Below, one piece after another: positions 8,841 to 16,327 of a stretch of 33,018 nucleotides of DNA; position 1 is the stretch's first letter; each line of letters starts with the position of its first letter. The notes beneath the pieces are model-generated. The model made no database searches, had not been told where the DNA came from, and was given only the letters and a program-made list of their open reading frames with translations. The stretch comes from an uncultured Paracoccaceae bacterium. Its GTDB lineage: Bacteria; Pseudomonadota; Alphaproteobacteria; Rhodobacterales; Rhodobacteraceae. Made by a program: the position numbers and the translations under genes. Location: positions 1 to 33,018 of the forward strand of contig CALFSV010000422.1 in assembly GCA_937916485.1 (NCBI GenBank), written 5' to 3'.

Positions 8841-9350
8841 TCAGTTTCCTAGAACCAGCGTCCACCATATTTTGCCACCCGGCTCCTGAAACCAGGAAAT
8901 ACCCATCCGCGTTGCGGTCGGGTCAAGCAGTACTTCGCGCGTTTGCGGAAGCTGCACCCAGGCGGCCAAAGTCTCTGTTTCGGTCTCGAATGTCTCCGAG
9001 ATGGTTTCGCCGACAAGGTTGCCCTGATAACCGACCCTTTGGATGCGATCGATTGGTGACGATCCGTCGGACCCGAAATGCCAGGGCCGGTTCTGAATGG
9101 CCATATCGCGCGAGTGGGTCGCGGCCGCTGCCGTCAACTGAGCATCAAGCACCAAAGCCCGCACACCTGCCGCTTGCCGCAGCGTGTTGAGGCCGTCGAG
9201 GGCGCGAAACGGAATCTCTTGCGAGTCCTGCTCCGAAATTCTGTAGATCTGCTGTTCGGGCAGTCCGTCGGGTCCTATTGACGCCCGAGGTCCGGCGCAG
9301 GCGGCAAGCCCGGCCAGGGAGAGCGCGATGACAAAGTTACGACGGCGCAT
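8841..9350 (-). CDS. CAP-domain (SCP/PR1-like) lipoprotein
   Basis: The 169-residue product begins with a lipoprotein signal (MRRRNF, hydrophobic stretch, LAAC with Cys at 18). The rest resembles a bacterial CAP domain: LNTLRQAAGV, then LDAQLTAAAATHSRDMA, then the WHFGSDGSSPIDRI segment with a conserved His, and GETI. Bacterial CAP proteins are secreted and of mostly unknown function. Its position between two L,D-transpeptidase genes suggests an envelope role, which is inference. The ATG has an AAAGG Shine-Dalgarno sequence about 7 nt upstream. It diverges from the second transpeptidase gene. Confidence 0.78.
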   Translation of the reverse strand: MRRRNFVIALSLAGLAACAGPRASIGPDGLPEQQIYRISEQDSQEIPFRALDGLNTLRQAAGVRALVLDAQLTAAAATHSRDMAIQNRPWHFGSDGSSPIDRIQRVGYQGNLVGETISETFETETETLAAWVQLPQTREVLLDPTATRMGISWFQEPGGKIWWTLVLGN

Positions 9351-9493
9351 TTTAAGACCTTTCGCGAATATCCGCCCTCCTTATCGACAAGTCTGTAGCA
9401 CTTCAAACCCACATTGGCAGGTTACAGCCCAACTGACGTTTCTTTGAATTGCGGGATTGTCACACGAGGCGTAGTTACTCATTGCAACCTAGA

Positions 9494-9523
9494 CTTGGGC
9501 CCGTTGGTCCAAGCCCCCTTTTT
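9494..9523 (+). promoter_or_regulatory. Terminator-like hairpin in the leader of the second L,D-transpeptidase gene
   Basis: CTTGGGCC (9494-9501) pairs with GGTCCAAG (9506-9513) around the loop CGTT, with one G-U pair. It is followed by five C and then five T (9519-9523). It ends about 20 nt before the ATG. It could be a weak attenuator, or the end of an upstream transcript; the C spacer makes it an imperfect intrinsic terminator. Confidence 0.35.
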
Positions 9524-9544
9524 CGGCACCTTTGGGAAATTGAG

Positions 9545-10159
9545 ATGAAAAGCAATCAGCCGGTCGGGCTTAACCGCCGCAAGTTCATCGCCGCATCGGC
9601 CGCGGCTCTTGGGGGGGGTGTCGCAACCAGCGCTCTCTCCCAGACCCAGATGCAGAATTCGACCCAGATCGAGGAGGATTTGTCGGGAGCCGTTCAGCGA
9701 AACATCTCCAGCTTTCGTGCACTAGATTGGCGGCCGTACTTTTCCAACACCCGCAATGGCGCGATCCTTGTGGATATACAGTCTCGTGCCCTGCACTTCT
9801 GGTCCGAGGATCAAAGCATCTACAAGCTTTATCCCACCTCTGTTCCTCTGACGGACGATCTGACCCGGCTTGGTGAAACATCGGTAACGCAAAAAGTGGT
9901 TGCCCCGACCTGGCGGCCCACCCCGTCAATGCGCGAACGGAACCCCGAATGGCCATTGGTCGTCGAAGGTGGTGATCCGAACAACCCGCTTGGTCCGCTG
10001 GCCCTGTACCTGTCCTGGACGTACTACCGCATCCACGGCACCCACGACACGCGCAAGATCGGGCGCAGGTCGTCGAACGGCTGCATCGGATTGTACAACG
10101 AGCATATCACCGAGCTGTTCGACCTTGCGAAGGTCGGTACGCAGGTTCTGTTGATCTAA
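9545..10159 (+). CDS. L,D-transpeptidase (YkuD) with Tat signal
   Basis: The 204-residue product has a twin-arginine signal (LNRRKFIAASAAALGGG, Arg 11-12) and a probable signal peptidase I site near ALSQT, so it should be a folded, Tat-exported periplasmic enzyme. The YkuD motif is present: H164 in RIHGTHD and C180 in SSNGCIGL. Catalysis by this Cys forms 3-3 peptidoglycan cross-links or attaches other molecules to the sacculus. ATG at 9545 is preferred because the signal peptide starts here; the frame is open further upstream but has no export signal in the extra part. It is a different subtype from the lipoprotein transpeptidase at 8319. Its stop codon lies inside a palindrome shared with hemH. 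Confidence 0.88.
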   Translation: MKSNQPVGLNRRKFIAASAAALGGGVATSALSQTQMQNSTQIEEDLSGAVQRNISSFRALDWRPYFSNTRNGAILVDIQSRALHFWSEDQSIYKLYPTSVPLTDDLTRLGETSVTQKVVAPTWRPTPSMRERNPEWPLVVEGGDPNNPLGPLALYLSWTYYRIHGTHDTRKIGRRSSNGCIGLYNEHITELFDLAKVGTQVLLI

Positions 10160-10174
10160 GGCCCTTGGGCCTTA
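10157..10174. terminator. Bidirectional palindrome between convergent genes
   Basis: TAAGGCCC-TT-GGGCCTTA is an 18-nt perfect inverted repeat. Its outer triplets are the stop codons of both convergent genes (TAA of the transpeptidase on plus, TAA of hemH on minus). The T-tract is minimal, so it may act as a weak shared terminator or a 3'-end stabiliser. Confidence 0.55.
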
Positions 10175-11275
10175 GTCCAGCCATCCTTTGAGATTGTCCA
10201 TGATCACGCTCGAAAGGGCGTCGATATGGGCAGGGTTGTCGTTCAGGCAGGGAATGTAGGTGAAGTCCTCTCCCCCCGCATGCTCAAAGCTGTCGCGGAT
10301 TTCTTCGTTGATCTCTTCCAGGGTCTCGATGCAGTCGGCCGAAAAGGCAGGTGCACAGACGGCAATCCGCTTCTTGCCGCTTTCGGCAAGCCGGGCGACT
10401 TCTTCGACGGTGTAGGGCTTTAGCCACTCTTCGGGGCCAAACCGGCTTTGGAATGTTGTGGTGATCTGGGTCTTGTCCCAACCCAGCCGTTCCCGCAAAA
10501 GCCGCGTCGTTTTCTGGCACTGGCAGTGGTAGGGGTCGCCTTCCCTCAGGTACCGCTCGGGCACGCCGTGGTAGGAGCAGACCAGAACCTCGGGCTTTTC
10601 TTCCTTGGCGGCATAGGCCGTTTCGATCGATTGGGCGAGCGCTTCGATATAGGCGGGGTATTCGAAATAGGGTTGCACCACACGGGCGACCGGTTGCCAC
10701 TTTTCTTCCATCAACGCCCTGAAGAACTGGTCGTTGGCCGTGGCAGAGGTTGCGCCAGCGTAGTGGGGGTAAAGGGGGAAGAACAGGATGCGGGTGCACC
10801 CGGCGTCCACCATTTCCCGCACCTTGGACTTGGTCGACGGGTTGCCATAACGCATGCAGAAATCAAACATGACGTCGTCGCCGTAGCGGGCCTGCATCTG
10901 CGCCCGGATCGCATCGGTTTGATCACGGGTAATGGTCAGCAAGGGGCTTTCATCCAGTTCCGTGTTCCAGATCGACCGGTACGCCGCCCCTGAAGAGAAT
11001 GGCCGCTTGGTCAGGATGATGAGCTGCAACAACGGCTGCCAAAGCCAGGCCGAATAGTCGACGACCCGCTTGTCCGACAAAAACTCGTTCAGATAGCGCC
11101 GCATCGACCAATAGTCGGTTCCATCGGGCGTGCCGAGGTTGGCCAGCAGGATGCCGACCCGGGCGGGCTTGACCGCGGGATGGTCAGATGGTGCGTGGAC
11201 CGGGCAGGTAGCCGTTACCTCGGTATTTCGCTGTGATTTGGCATCAAGCATGGGCTTGTCCCCGTTCGGTGTCAT
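10172..11275 (-). CDS. hemH: Ferrochelatase
   Basis: HemH inserts Fe2+ into protoporphyrin IX, the last step of protoheme synthesis. The 367-residue sequence has the N-terminal GILLANLGTPDG, the RYLNEFLSDKRVVD segment, the catalytic His in SYHGVPERYLREGDPY, the QSRFGPEEWLKPYT motif and the FSADCIETLEEI segment with its conserved Glu. These are the hallmark blocks of bacterial ferrochelatase. ATG at 11275 is supported by GGGAGG about 5 nt upstream; a later in-frame ATG lacks this. An N-terminal extension of about 40 residues precedes the conserved core. The gene is on the same strand as the NDUFAF5-like gene, about 40 nt downstream of it. Confidence 0.95.
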   Translation of the reverse strand: MTPNGDKPMLDAKSQRNTEVTATCPVHAPSDHPAVKPARVGILLANLGTPDGTDYWSMRRYLNEFLSDKRVVDYSAWLWQPLLQLIILTKRPFSSGAAYRSIWNTELDESPLLTITRDQTDAIRAQMQARYGDDVMFDFCMRYGNPSTKSKVREMVDAGCTRILFFPLYPHYAGATSATANDQFFRALMEEKWQPVARVVQPYFEYPAYIEALAQSIETAYAAKEEKPEVLVCSYHGVPERYLREGDPYHCQCQKTTRLLRERLGWDKTQITTTFQSRFGPEEWLKPYTVEEVARLAESGKKRIAVCAPAFSADCIETLEEINEEIRDSFEHAGGEDFTYIPCLNDNPAHIDALSSVIMDNLKGWLD

Positions 11276-11315
11276 CTAGGCCTCCCGCATGGACATAGGC
11301 GGTCTCGACCTGCGG

Positions 11316-12155
11316 TCAATTGTCTTTGGGGTCAAGGGGCGTTTCCGTTGAATTCAGGGCTTCTGCCAGACTTTTTGTCGCGGAGCCGGGCCGAAGGGGC
11401 TTTGGCTGGTTCGCGGCAGGGGCCCATCCAGTAAGGGTTACGATGTCAAAGGTGGCCGTTACGCGCCCATCTTTGGTTCCAAAGGCCTCGGCGTACAGTG
11501 TAGCTGCCCGCATCAGGATAGTTCGCCGGGTAGAATGACGGATGCGCGAGGACAGGGCGTTTCCTTCGCCCATTGCCCGCAAATCACGCATCAGATCAAA
11601 GGCGGTTGCATAGCTGACGGTCATGGTCTGACCATCTGCCACCGGCAGGGCCAGACCAGCCCTTTGGACCAGGCCGCCCAGATCCCGGATCTCGCCCATT
11701 GGCGCGATCCTTGGGGATAGCCCGCCTGTCACCTCGGTTTCAGCCTGGGCCAGGCAGCGCCGCAATTCCTGTAGCGTCTGTCCTCCAAAAAGCGTCGCAA
11801 GAAGAAGGCCGTCGGGACGAAGGGCGTGGCGACATTGCACAAGCTGCCCCACTGGATCATTCGCCCAATGAAGGGCCAGGACATGCACGATTAGGTCATG
11901 GACACCCACCTCGAGGTCCAGAACCTCTGCGTCCTTTACGATCCGCGCCTGGGGCATCCGGTCGGACCAGATCGATGGCCAGGCCGTCACAACCGCCGGG
12001 GACGTAAACGTCCTGTTAACCTCGACCAGTCTCTCCTGCAGTTCGTTGGCAACGGATTCATGCAGGAACAGCGCTGGCGCCCGCGCGGCGCGAAGGCGGT
12101 TCCGCTCTAACGCAGAGCGATCAAAAAGGGGCGGCGGCGCAATCATCCGCCCCAT
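11316..12155 (-). CDS. BioC/NDUFAF5-like methyltransferase-fold protein
   Basis: This 279-residue protein matches the alphaproteobacterial relatives of mitochondrial NDUFAF5. It opens with LFDRSALERNRLRAA, then shows HDLIVHVLALHWANDPVGQL and LRPDGLLLATLFGGQTLQELR, which correspond to methyltransferase motifs II to post-III of the BioC type. NDUFAF5 hydroxylates an arginine of a complex I subunit, so a complex I assembly role is plausible here. The glycine-rich SAM loop expected near residues 50-60 is not visible: the region reads VNRTFTSPAVVTAWPSIW. The start ATG at 12155 lies only 16 nt from the divergent comF start and has no evident Shine-Dalgarno sequence; an ATG at 12146 is an alternative. 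Confidence 0.75.
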   Translation of the reverse strand: MGRMIAPPPLFDRSALERNRLRAARAPALFLHESVANELQERLVEVNRTFTSPAVVTAWPSIWSDRMPQARIVKDAEVLDLEVGVHDLIVHVLALHWANDPVGQLVQCRHALRPDGLLLATLFGGQTLQELRRCLAQAETEVTGGLSPRIAPMGEIRDLGGLVQRAGLALPVADGQTMTVSYATAFDLMRDLRAMGEGNALSSRIRHSTRRTILMRAATLYAEAFGTKDGRVTATFDIVTLTGWAPAANQPKPLRPGSATKSLAEALNSTETPLDPKDN

Positions 12156-12171
12156 GTAGGAGAGTTTGGTG

Positions 12172-12888
12172 ATGTTGCAAAGCGCCCTGCGCCTGATCTA
12201 CCCGGCACAGTGTGTTTCCTGTGGTGATTTGACGGAAACCGATTTTGCCCTTTGTGGCACCTGCTGGCGGGATACATCGTTCATCGGCGGCCTGGTCTGC
12301 GATGCCTGTGGCATTCCCCTACCGGGAGAGGACCGGGGCGAACAGGTGCTTTGCGATGACTGCATGGTGATCGCCCGCCCTTGGGCACGTGGCAGGGCTG
12401 CGCTGGTCTACGAGGGGACGGGGCGTAAGCTTGTCCTTGCGCTCAAACACGGCGACCGGACCGAGATTGCCCGCACCGTTGGCCCCTGGATGGCGCGCGC
12501 GGCGGCACCATTGCTTCGGGAGGATACCGTCCTTGTCCCCGTTCCGCTACATTGGACCCGGCTCTTGCAACGCCGATACAATCAGGCGGGACTCTTGGTG
12601 AACAGGCTTTCCTTGCTGTTGGAGTTGTCTTGCTGTCCCGATGCCTTGGTCAGGCGACGTCGGACGACGCCCCTTGGCGGCAAGTCCCGAGAGGACCGAT
12701 TCAGACATATGTCCGGAACGATTACCCCCCATCCCCGACGCAACGCGATAAACGGGAGACCGGTCCTACTGGTCGATGATGTCATGACATCCGGCGCTAC
12801 CCTCGCGGCCGCGACCGAGGCTGCCCATACCGCTGGCGCAACAGAGGTTTGCGTGCTGCTACTGGCCCGCGCGACAAAAGCACCCTAG
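12172..12888 (+). CDS. comF: ComF-family phosphoribosyltransferase-like protein
   Basis: The 238-residue product has an N-terminal zinc-binding region with four CxxC-type pairs (C14/C17, C28/C31, then CDAC and CDDC) and a C-terminal type I phosphoribosyltransferase fold with the PRPP loop VLLVDDVMTSGATL near residues 199-212. ComF homologues aid DNA uptake or recombination; the precise reaction is unsettled. ATG at 12172 is chosen over GTG 12169 and TTG 12166 because AGGAG (12158-12162) is best spaced from it. It diverges from the NDUFAF5-like gene with almost no spacer. Downstream, grxC follows after 37 nt on the same strand. Confidence 0.88.
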   Translation: MLQSALRLIYPAQCVSCGDLTETDFALCGTCWRDTSFIGGLVCDACGIPLPGEDRGEQVLCDDCMVIARPWARGRAALVYEGTGRKLVLALKHGDRTEIARTVGPWMARAAAPLLREDTVLVPVPLHWTRLLQRRYNQAGLLVNRLSLLLELSCCPDALVRRRRTTPLGGKSREDRFRHMSGTITPHPRRNAINGRPVLLVDDVMTSGATLAAATEAAHTAGATEVCVLLLARATKAP

Positions 12889-12925
12889 ATAAGGATGGAA
12901 ACGTCGACTTTCCGGGAAATCTGTC

Positions 12926-13183
12926 ATGAAAACTGTCGAACTTTATACCTCGCCCTATTGCGGCTACTGCCACGCGGCCAAGCGACTGCTGACCAACAAG
13001 GGCGTCAGCTTTCAAGAGGTGGACGTTATGGCCAACCCCGACAAGCGCCCCGAGATGGAGCGTCGTGCAAAGGGTGGCCGCACAGTGCCCCAGATATTTA
13101 TCGGTGGGGTTCACGTCGGAGGCTGCGACGAGCTGCACGCGCTTGAGCGGGCGGGCAAACTCGACGCGCTTCTTGCCGCTTGA
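12926..13183 (+). CDS. grxC: Glutaredoxin 3
   Basis: This 85-residue thioredoxin-fold protein reduces disulfides and glutathione mixed disulfides in the cytoplasm. The active site is C12-G-Y-C15 (TSPYCGYCHAAK), followed by the cis-Pro loop RTVPQIFI and the glutathione-binding GGCDEL. A CGYC centre in place of the E. coli CPYC occurs in related alphaproteobacteria. The length is typical. GGGAAA lies about 7 nt before the ATG. Its stop codon overlaps the TTG start of the next gene, a Nit-type amidase, so the two are coupled. Confidence 0.94.
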   Translation: MKTVELYTSPYCGYCHAAKRLLTNKGVSFQEVDVMANPDKRPEMERRAKGGRTVPQIFIGGVHVGGCDELHALERAGKLDALLAA

Positions 13184-14010
13184 AGACCGCCCTTCTTCAG
13201 CTTTCGTCCGGCGATGACCCGGCCGCCAACCTGGCGATGACCCGCGCCCTGCTACGCGAGGCCGCCGGGCAGGGTGCCGGGTTTGTCCTGACGCCTGAGG
13301 TCACGAATTGTGTTTCGGGAAGCCGCAGCCGTCAGAACGATGTCTTGCAAAGCGAGGCCGAGGATCAGACCCTGATCGGCCTTCAGGCCGAGGCACAGGC
13401 GCTGGGCGTATGGCTATTGATCGGTTCGCTTGCGCTTAAGACCGGCGATCCGGACGGACGGTTTGCCAATCGCTCTTTCCTGATTGACCCGGCTGGGGAA
13501 ATCGTCGCCCGCTACGACAAGATCCACATGTTCGACGTGGATGTTTCGGCCACAGAGACCTACCGCGAATCGGCAGGTTTTCGCCCCGGTGACCGGGCCG
13601 TTGTTGCCCGGACCCCCTTTGCCACGCTGGGTCTGTCTGTCTGCTACGACATCCGCTTTGCGCATTTGTACCGGTCGCTGGCCAAGGCTGGGGCCCAGGT
13701 CCTGACCGTGCCTGCCGCGTTCTCGCCCGTGACGGGTGCGGCGCATTGGGAAACCCTCTTGCGGGGAAGGGCGATCGAGACGGGCTGCTACGTTCTGGCC
13801 CCGGCGCAATGCGGCACCCACCCAACGACGACTGACAGCATCCGCCGGACCCACGGGCATTCGTTGGTTGTTGCGCCCTGGGGCGAGGTTCTGGCCGATG
13901 GTGGCACTGATCCGGGCATCACGATTGTTGATCTGGACCTTGCCGAAGTGTCAAAAGCGAGGGGGCGTATTGCCGCCCTGACCCATGACCGCCCTTTCAA
14001 AGGACCGTGA
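13180..14010 (+). CDS. Nitrilase-superfamily amidase (Nit1/YbeM-like)
   Basis: The 276-residue product carries the full catalytic triad of the carbon-nitrogen hydrolases: Glu 40 (LTPE), Lys 114 (RYDKIHMFD) and Cys 155 (SVCYDIRF). The DKIHMFDVD and CYDIRF wording is typical of the Nit1/Nit2 branch, whose members repair deaminated glutathione or hydrolyse omega-amides of keto acids. It begins at a TTG that overlaps the grxC stop codon, so it depends on grxC translation. Coupling with glutaredoxin favours the deaminated-glutathione amidase option, which is inference. Its own stop overlaps the ATG of the MarR gene. Confidence 0.86.
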   Translation: MKTALLQLSSGDDPAANLAMTRALLREAAGQGAGFVLTPEVTNCVSGSRSRQNDVLQSEAEDQTLIGLQAEAQALGVWLLIGSLALKTGDPDGRFANRSFLIDPAGEIVARYDKIHMFDVDVSATETYRESAGFRPGDRAVVARTPFATLGLSVCYDIRFAHLYRSLAKAGAQVLTVPAAFSPVTGAAHWETLLRGRAIETGCYVLAPAQCGTHPTTTDSIRRTHGHSLVVAPWGEVLADGGTDPGITIVDLDLAEVSKARGRIAALTHDRPFKGP

Positions 14011-14450
14011 TGCCCACACCGTCCGACAACCTTGCCATATCCCTTTTCAGTGAGATCCTCACTGTAGATCAGCTTGCCCGCAACAGTCTGGCCAAGGTAT
14101 TGCCCAAGGGGATGGAGCTGTCGCATTTTTCCGTCCTAAACAGCCTTGCCCATGCCGGGGGAGAGCGGACTCCGGCGCAGCTTGCCCGGACATTTCACCT
14201 GACCCGTGGCGCCATGACCAACACCCTTGGCAAACTTGAATGGGCCGGTTGGGTCCATATCCGGCCGGACTGGGATGATGCGCGGCGCAAACTGGTCTCC
14301 ATCAGCCCTTCCGGTCTTGCTGCCCGCGATGCGGCCGTGGCGGCGATCCTTCCGATGTTGGGCGATGTCGTCGATCAGGTCGGCGCAGAAAAGGCCCGCG
14401 CGGCGCTGCCTGTCCTGCGCGCCCTGCGCACCCGGCTTGAGCAGCAGTAG
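14010..14450 (+). CDS. MarR-family transcriptional regulator
   Basis: This 146-residue protein has a winged helix-turn-helix: ERTPAQLARTFHLTRGAMTNTLGKLEWAGWV is the helix-turn-helix part, and DDARRKLVSISPSG is the wing. MarR proteins bind DNA as dimers and usually repress neighbouring genes. ATG at 14010 overlaps the previous stop as TGATG, and AAGGA lies about 6 nt upstream; the GTG at 14007 is less likely. No cysteine sensor is seen. Being the last gene of grxC-nit-marR, it may answer to a redox or thiol-related ligand, which is speculation. Confidence 0.85.
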   Translation: MPTPSDNLAISLFSEILTVDQLARNSLAKVLPKGMELSHFSVLNSLAHAGGERTPAQLARTFHLTRGAMTNTLGKLEWAGWVHIRPDWDDARRKLVSISPSGLAARDAAVAAILPMLGDVVDQVGAEKARAALPVLRALRTRLEQQ

Positions 14451-14486
14451 CACGGCCCAAGCAGCCTTAGGGCTTCGTGCTTGCTG
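14442..14486. terminator. Imperfect hairpin spanning both stop codons of marR and ubiG
   Basis: CAGCA-GT-AGCAC (14442-14453) pairs with GTGCT-TGCTG (14477-14486), leaving a GT bulge. Inside, GCCC can pair with GGGC. The TAG of marR and the TAA of ubiG both lie within it. There is no T-tract, so it may be a bidirectional stop or a 3'-end stabiliser and not a classical terminator. Confidence 0.4.
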
Positions 14487-15210
14487 TCACGTAATTCACG
14501 GACAGGTCCCGGTCTGACAGTCGCCAGGACCAGTTGATCGGGTTGAACTGAAACCCCTTGCGATCAACCGGATCAAGGCCCGCTTGCTGCAACAGGCTGA
14601 ACAGCTCATCCGGGGTGATGAACTTGGCCCAGTCGTGGGTGCCCTTGGGCAGCCAGCGCATGACCCATTCAGCCCCCACAATCGCCATGGCGAAGCTCTT
14701 TGGATTGCGGTTGATGGTTGAGCAGATGTGCAGACCACCGGGTTTCAGAAGCATCCGGCAGGCGGTCAGATAACCCAGAGGGTCGGCCACATGTTCGACC
14801 ACCTCCATATTGAGGACCACGTCGAACTGTTCGCCCGCCGCTGCCATCTCTTCGGCGGTTCCGACGCGGTAGTCGATCGTCAGGCCAGATTGCTCTGCAT
14901 GGACCTGCGCCACCGGAATGTTGCGCGGTGCGGCGTCGACGCCTACAACCGTGGCACCAAGCCGGGCCATGGGTTCGCACAACAGACCACCACCGCAGCC
15001 GATGTCGAGGATGCGTAGCCCTTCAAATGGTTTGGGCTGGTCAAGATCGCGCGCAAACTCGGCCGCGATCTGCGAGGTGATGTAATCCAGCCGGCAGGGG
15101 TTAAGCATGTGAAGCGGTTTGAACTTGCCCTCAAGGTCCCACCACTCTGCGGCCATTGCCTCAAACTTGGCAATTTCCTGAGGATCGATTGTGGATTGGG
15201 CGGTTTGCAT
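14467..15210 (-). CDS. ubiG: Ubiquinone biosynthesis O-methyltransferase
   Basis: UbiG performs both O-methylations in ubiquinone synthesis. The 247-residue sequence starts with the typical [30 protein letters not shown] block, then the SAM loop [11 protein letters not shown] (residues 67-77), GVDAAPRNI, and EVVEHV. ATG at 15210 is chosen because GGAG lies about 7 nt upstream and the conserved start follows; an earlier in-frame codon at 15240 lacks support. It diverges from the iminopeptidase gene across 65 nt and converges with marR. Confidence 0.95.
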   Translation of the reverse strand: MQTAQSTIDPQEIAKFEAMAAEWWDLEGKFKPLHMLNPCRLDYITSQIAAEFARDLDQPKPFEGLRILDIGCGGGLLCEPMARLGATVVGVDAAPRNIPVAQVHAEQSGLTIDYRVGTAEEMAAAGEQFDVVLNMEVVEHVADPLGYLTACRMLLKPGGLHICSTINRNPKSFAMAIVGAEWVMRWLPKGTHDWAKFITPDELFSLLQQAGLDPVDRKGFQFNPINWSWRLSDRDLSVNYVTASTKP

Positions 15211-15275
15211 CCTTGGCTCCGTTCTGTCACGTCTTTGCAATAGCAGGTCTTGCTAACGGGCTATATAGGACACTC

Positions 15276-16265
15276 ATGGACAAGGTCTCAGGTCAAAAGC
15301 GCGCGGTGTCGCATCTTTATCCTCCTATTGATCCCTTCGATCAAAGGATGATGGAGGTTGGGGACGGGCACCGGGTCTATGTAGAACAATGTGGCAGGGC
15401 CGACGGGATACCGGTTGTCGTCCTTCATGGCGGCCCGGGCGGCGGATGCAGCCCGGCCATGCGACGCTACTTTGACCCCAACCTCTATCGCGTCATCCTG
15501 TTCGATCAGCGCGGCTGCGGGCGGTCGCGCCCCCATGCGAGCGTTGAGGCAAATACCACCTGGCACCTTGTCTCGGATATCGAGCTGATCCGCGAGACCC
15601 TTGGGATTGATCGTTGGGTCGTCTTTGGCGGCAGCTGGGGGGCAACCCTGTCTCTGATTTACGGGCAGACCCATCCGGACCGCACCCTCGCGCTTGTCCT
15701 GCGCGGTGTCTTTCTGATGACGCAAGGAGAGTTGGACTGGTTCTATGGTGGCGGCGCGGGCAAGTTCTGGCCCGATCTTTGGAGCAGGTTTACCGATCTT
15801 ATCCCCCCCGACGAACAGGGCGACCTGATTGGCGCCTATCACCGGCGCCTGTTTTCGGGCGATCTGATGCAAGAAACCCGCTATGCCCGCGCCTGGGCGT
15901 CGTGGGAGAATGCCCTGGCCTCGATCGACAACGACGGAGCGGGTGGCGAAAGCCCGGCCGAATATGCCCGTGCCTTTGCCCGGCTGGAAAACCACTACTT
16001 CCAGAACGCGGGATTTCTGACCGCGGATCAGCAGATCCTGAACCGCATGGATCGGATCGCCAATATTCCAGGGGTCATCGTGCAGGGCCGATATGACATG
16101 ATCTGTCCGCCTGCTGCGGCCCATAAGCTGGCAGGCCTTTGGCCCAAGGCCAGACTTCATATGGTGCCCCGCGCGGGCCATGCCCTGTCCGAGCCGGGGA
16201 TCAGTGCCGAACTGGTCCGCAGCATGGACCACTTCGGGCGCAATCCCAGCCTATTGGCGCTGTAG
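15276..16265 (+). CDS. pip: Proline iminopeptidase
   Basis: This alpha/beta-hydrolase of 329 residues removes N-terminal proline from peptides (family S33). Features are the oxyanion loop HGGPGGG (51-57), FDQRGCGRSRPH, the nucleophile elbow GGSWG (Ser 120), Asp 274 in GRYDMICP and His 302 in RAGHALSEPG. The start block LYPPIDPFDQRMMEVGDGHRVY is typical. ATG at 15276 has AGGA about 6 nt upstream; the frame extends further up but overlaps ubiG. A peptide importer operon follows, which fits peptide use, though a hairpin separates them. Confidence 0.92.
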   Translation: MDKVSGQKRAVSHLYPPIDPFDQRMMEVGDGHRVYVEQCGRADGIPVVVLHGGPGGGCSPAMRRYFDPNLYRVILFDQRGCGRSRPHASVEANTTWHLVSDIELIRETLGIDRWVVFGGSWGATLSLIYGQTHPDRTLALVLRGVFLMTQGELDWFYGGGAGKFWPDLWSRFTDLIPPDEQGDLIGAYHRRLFSGDLMQETRYARAWASWENALASIDNDGAGGESPAEYARAFARLENHYFQNAGFLTADQQILNRMDRIANIPGVIVQGRYDMICPPAAAHKLAGLWPKARLHMVPRAGHALSEPGISAELVRSMDHFGRNPSLLAL

Positions 16266-16281
16266 TCTTTACAGAGGCTTG

Positions 16282-16301
16282 AGTTTCGCTACGGTGAAAC
16301 T
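16282..16301 (+). promoter_or_regulatory. Hairpin with a UACG tetraloop ahead of the importer operon
   Basis: AGTTTCGC (16282-16289) pairs with GTGAAACT (16294-16301) around the loop TACG, closed by C-G. As RNA this is a C(UACG)G loop, one of the unusually stable UNCG class. No T-tract follows. It lies 17 nt after the pip stop and 26 nt before the importer start, and may protect a 3' end or mark a processing site. Confidence 0.45.
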
Positions 16302-16327
16302 TGGGACTGACTGGGAAGGAACTACAT

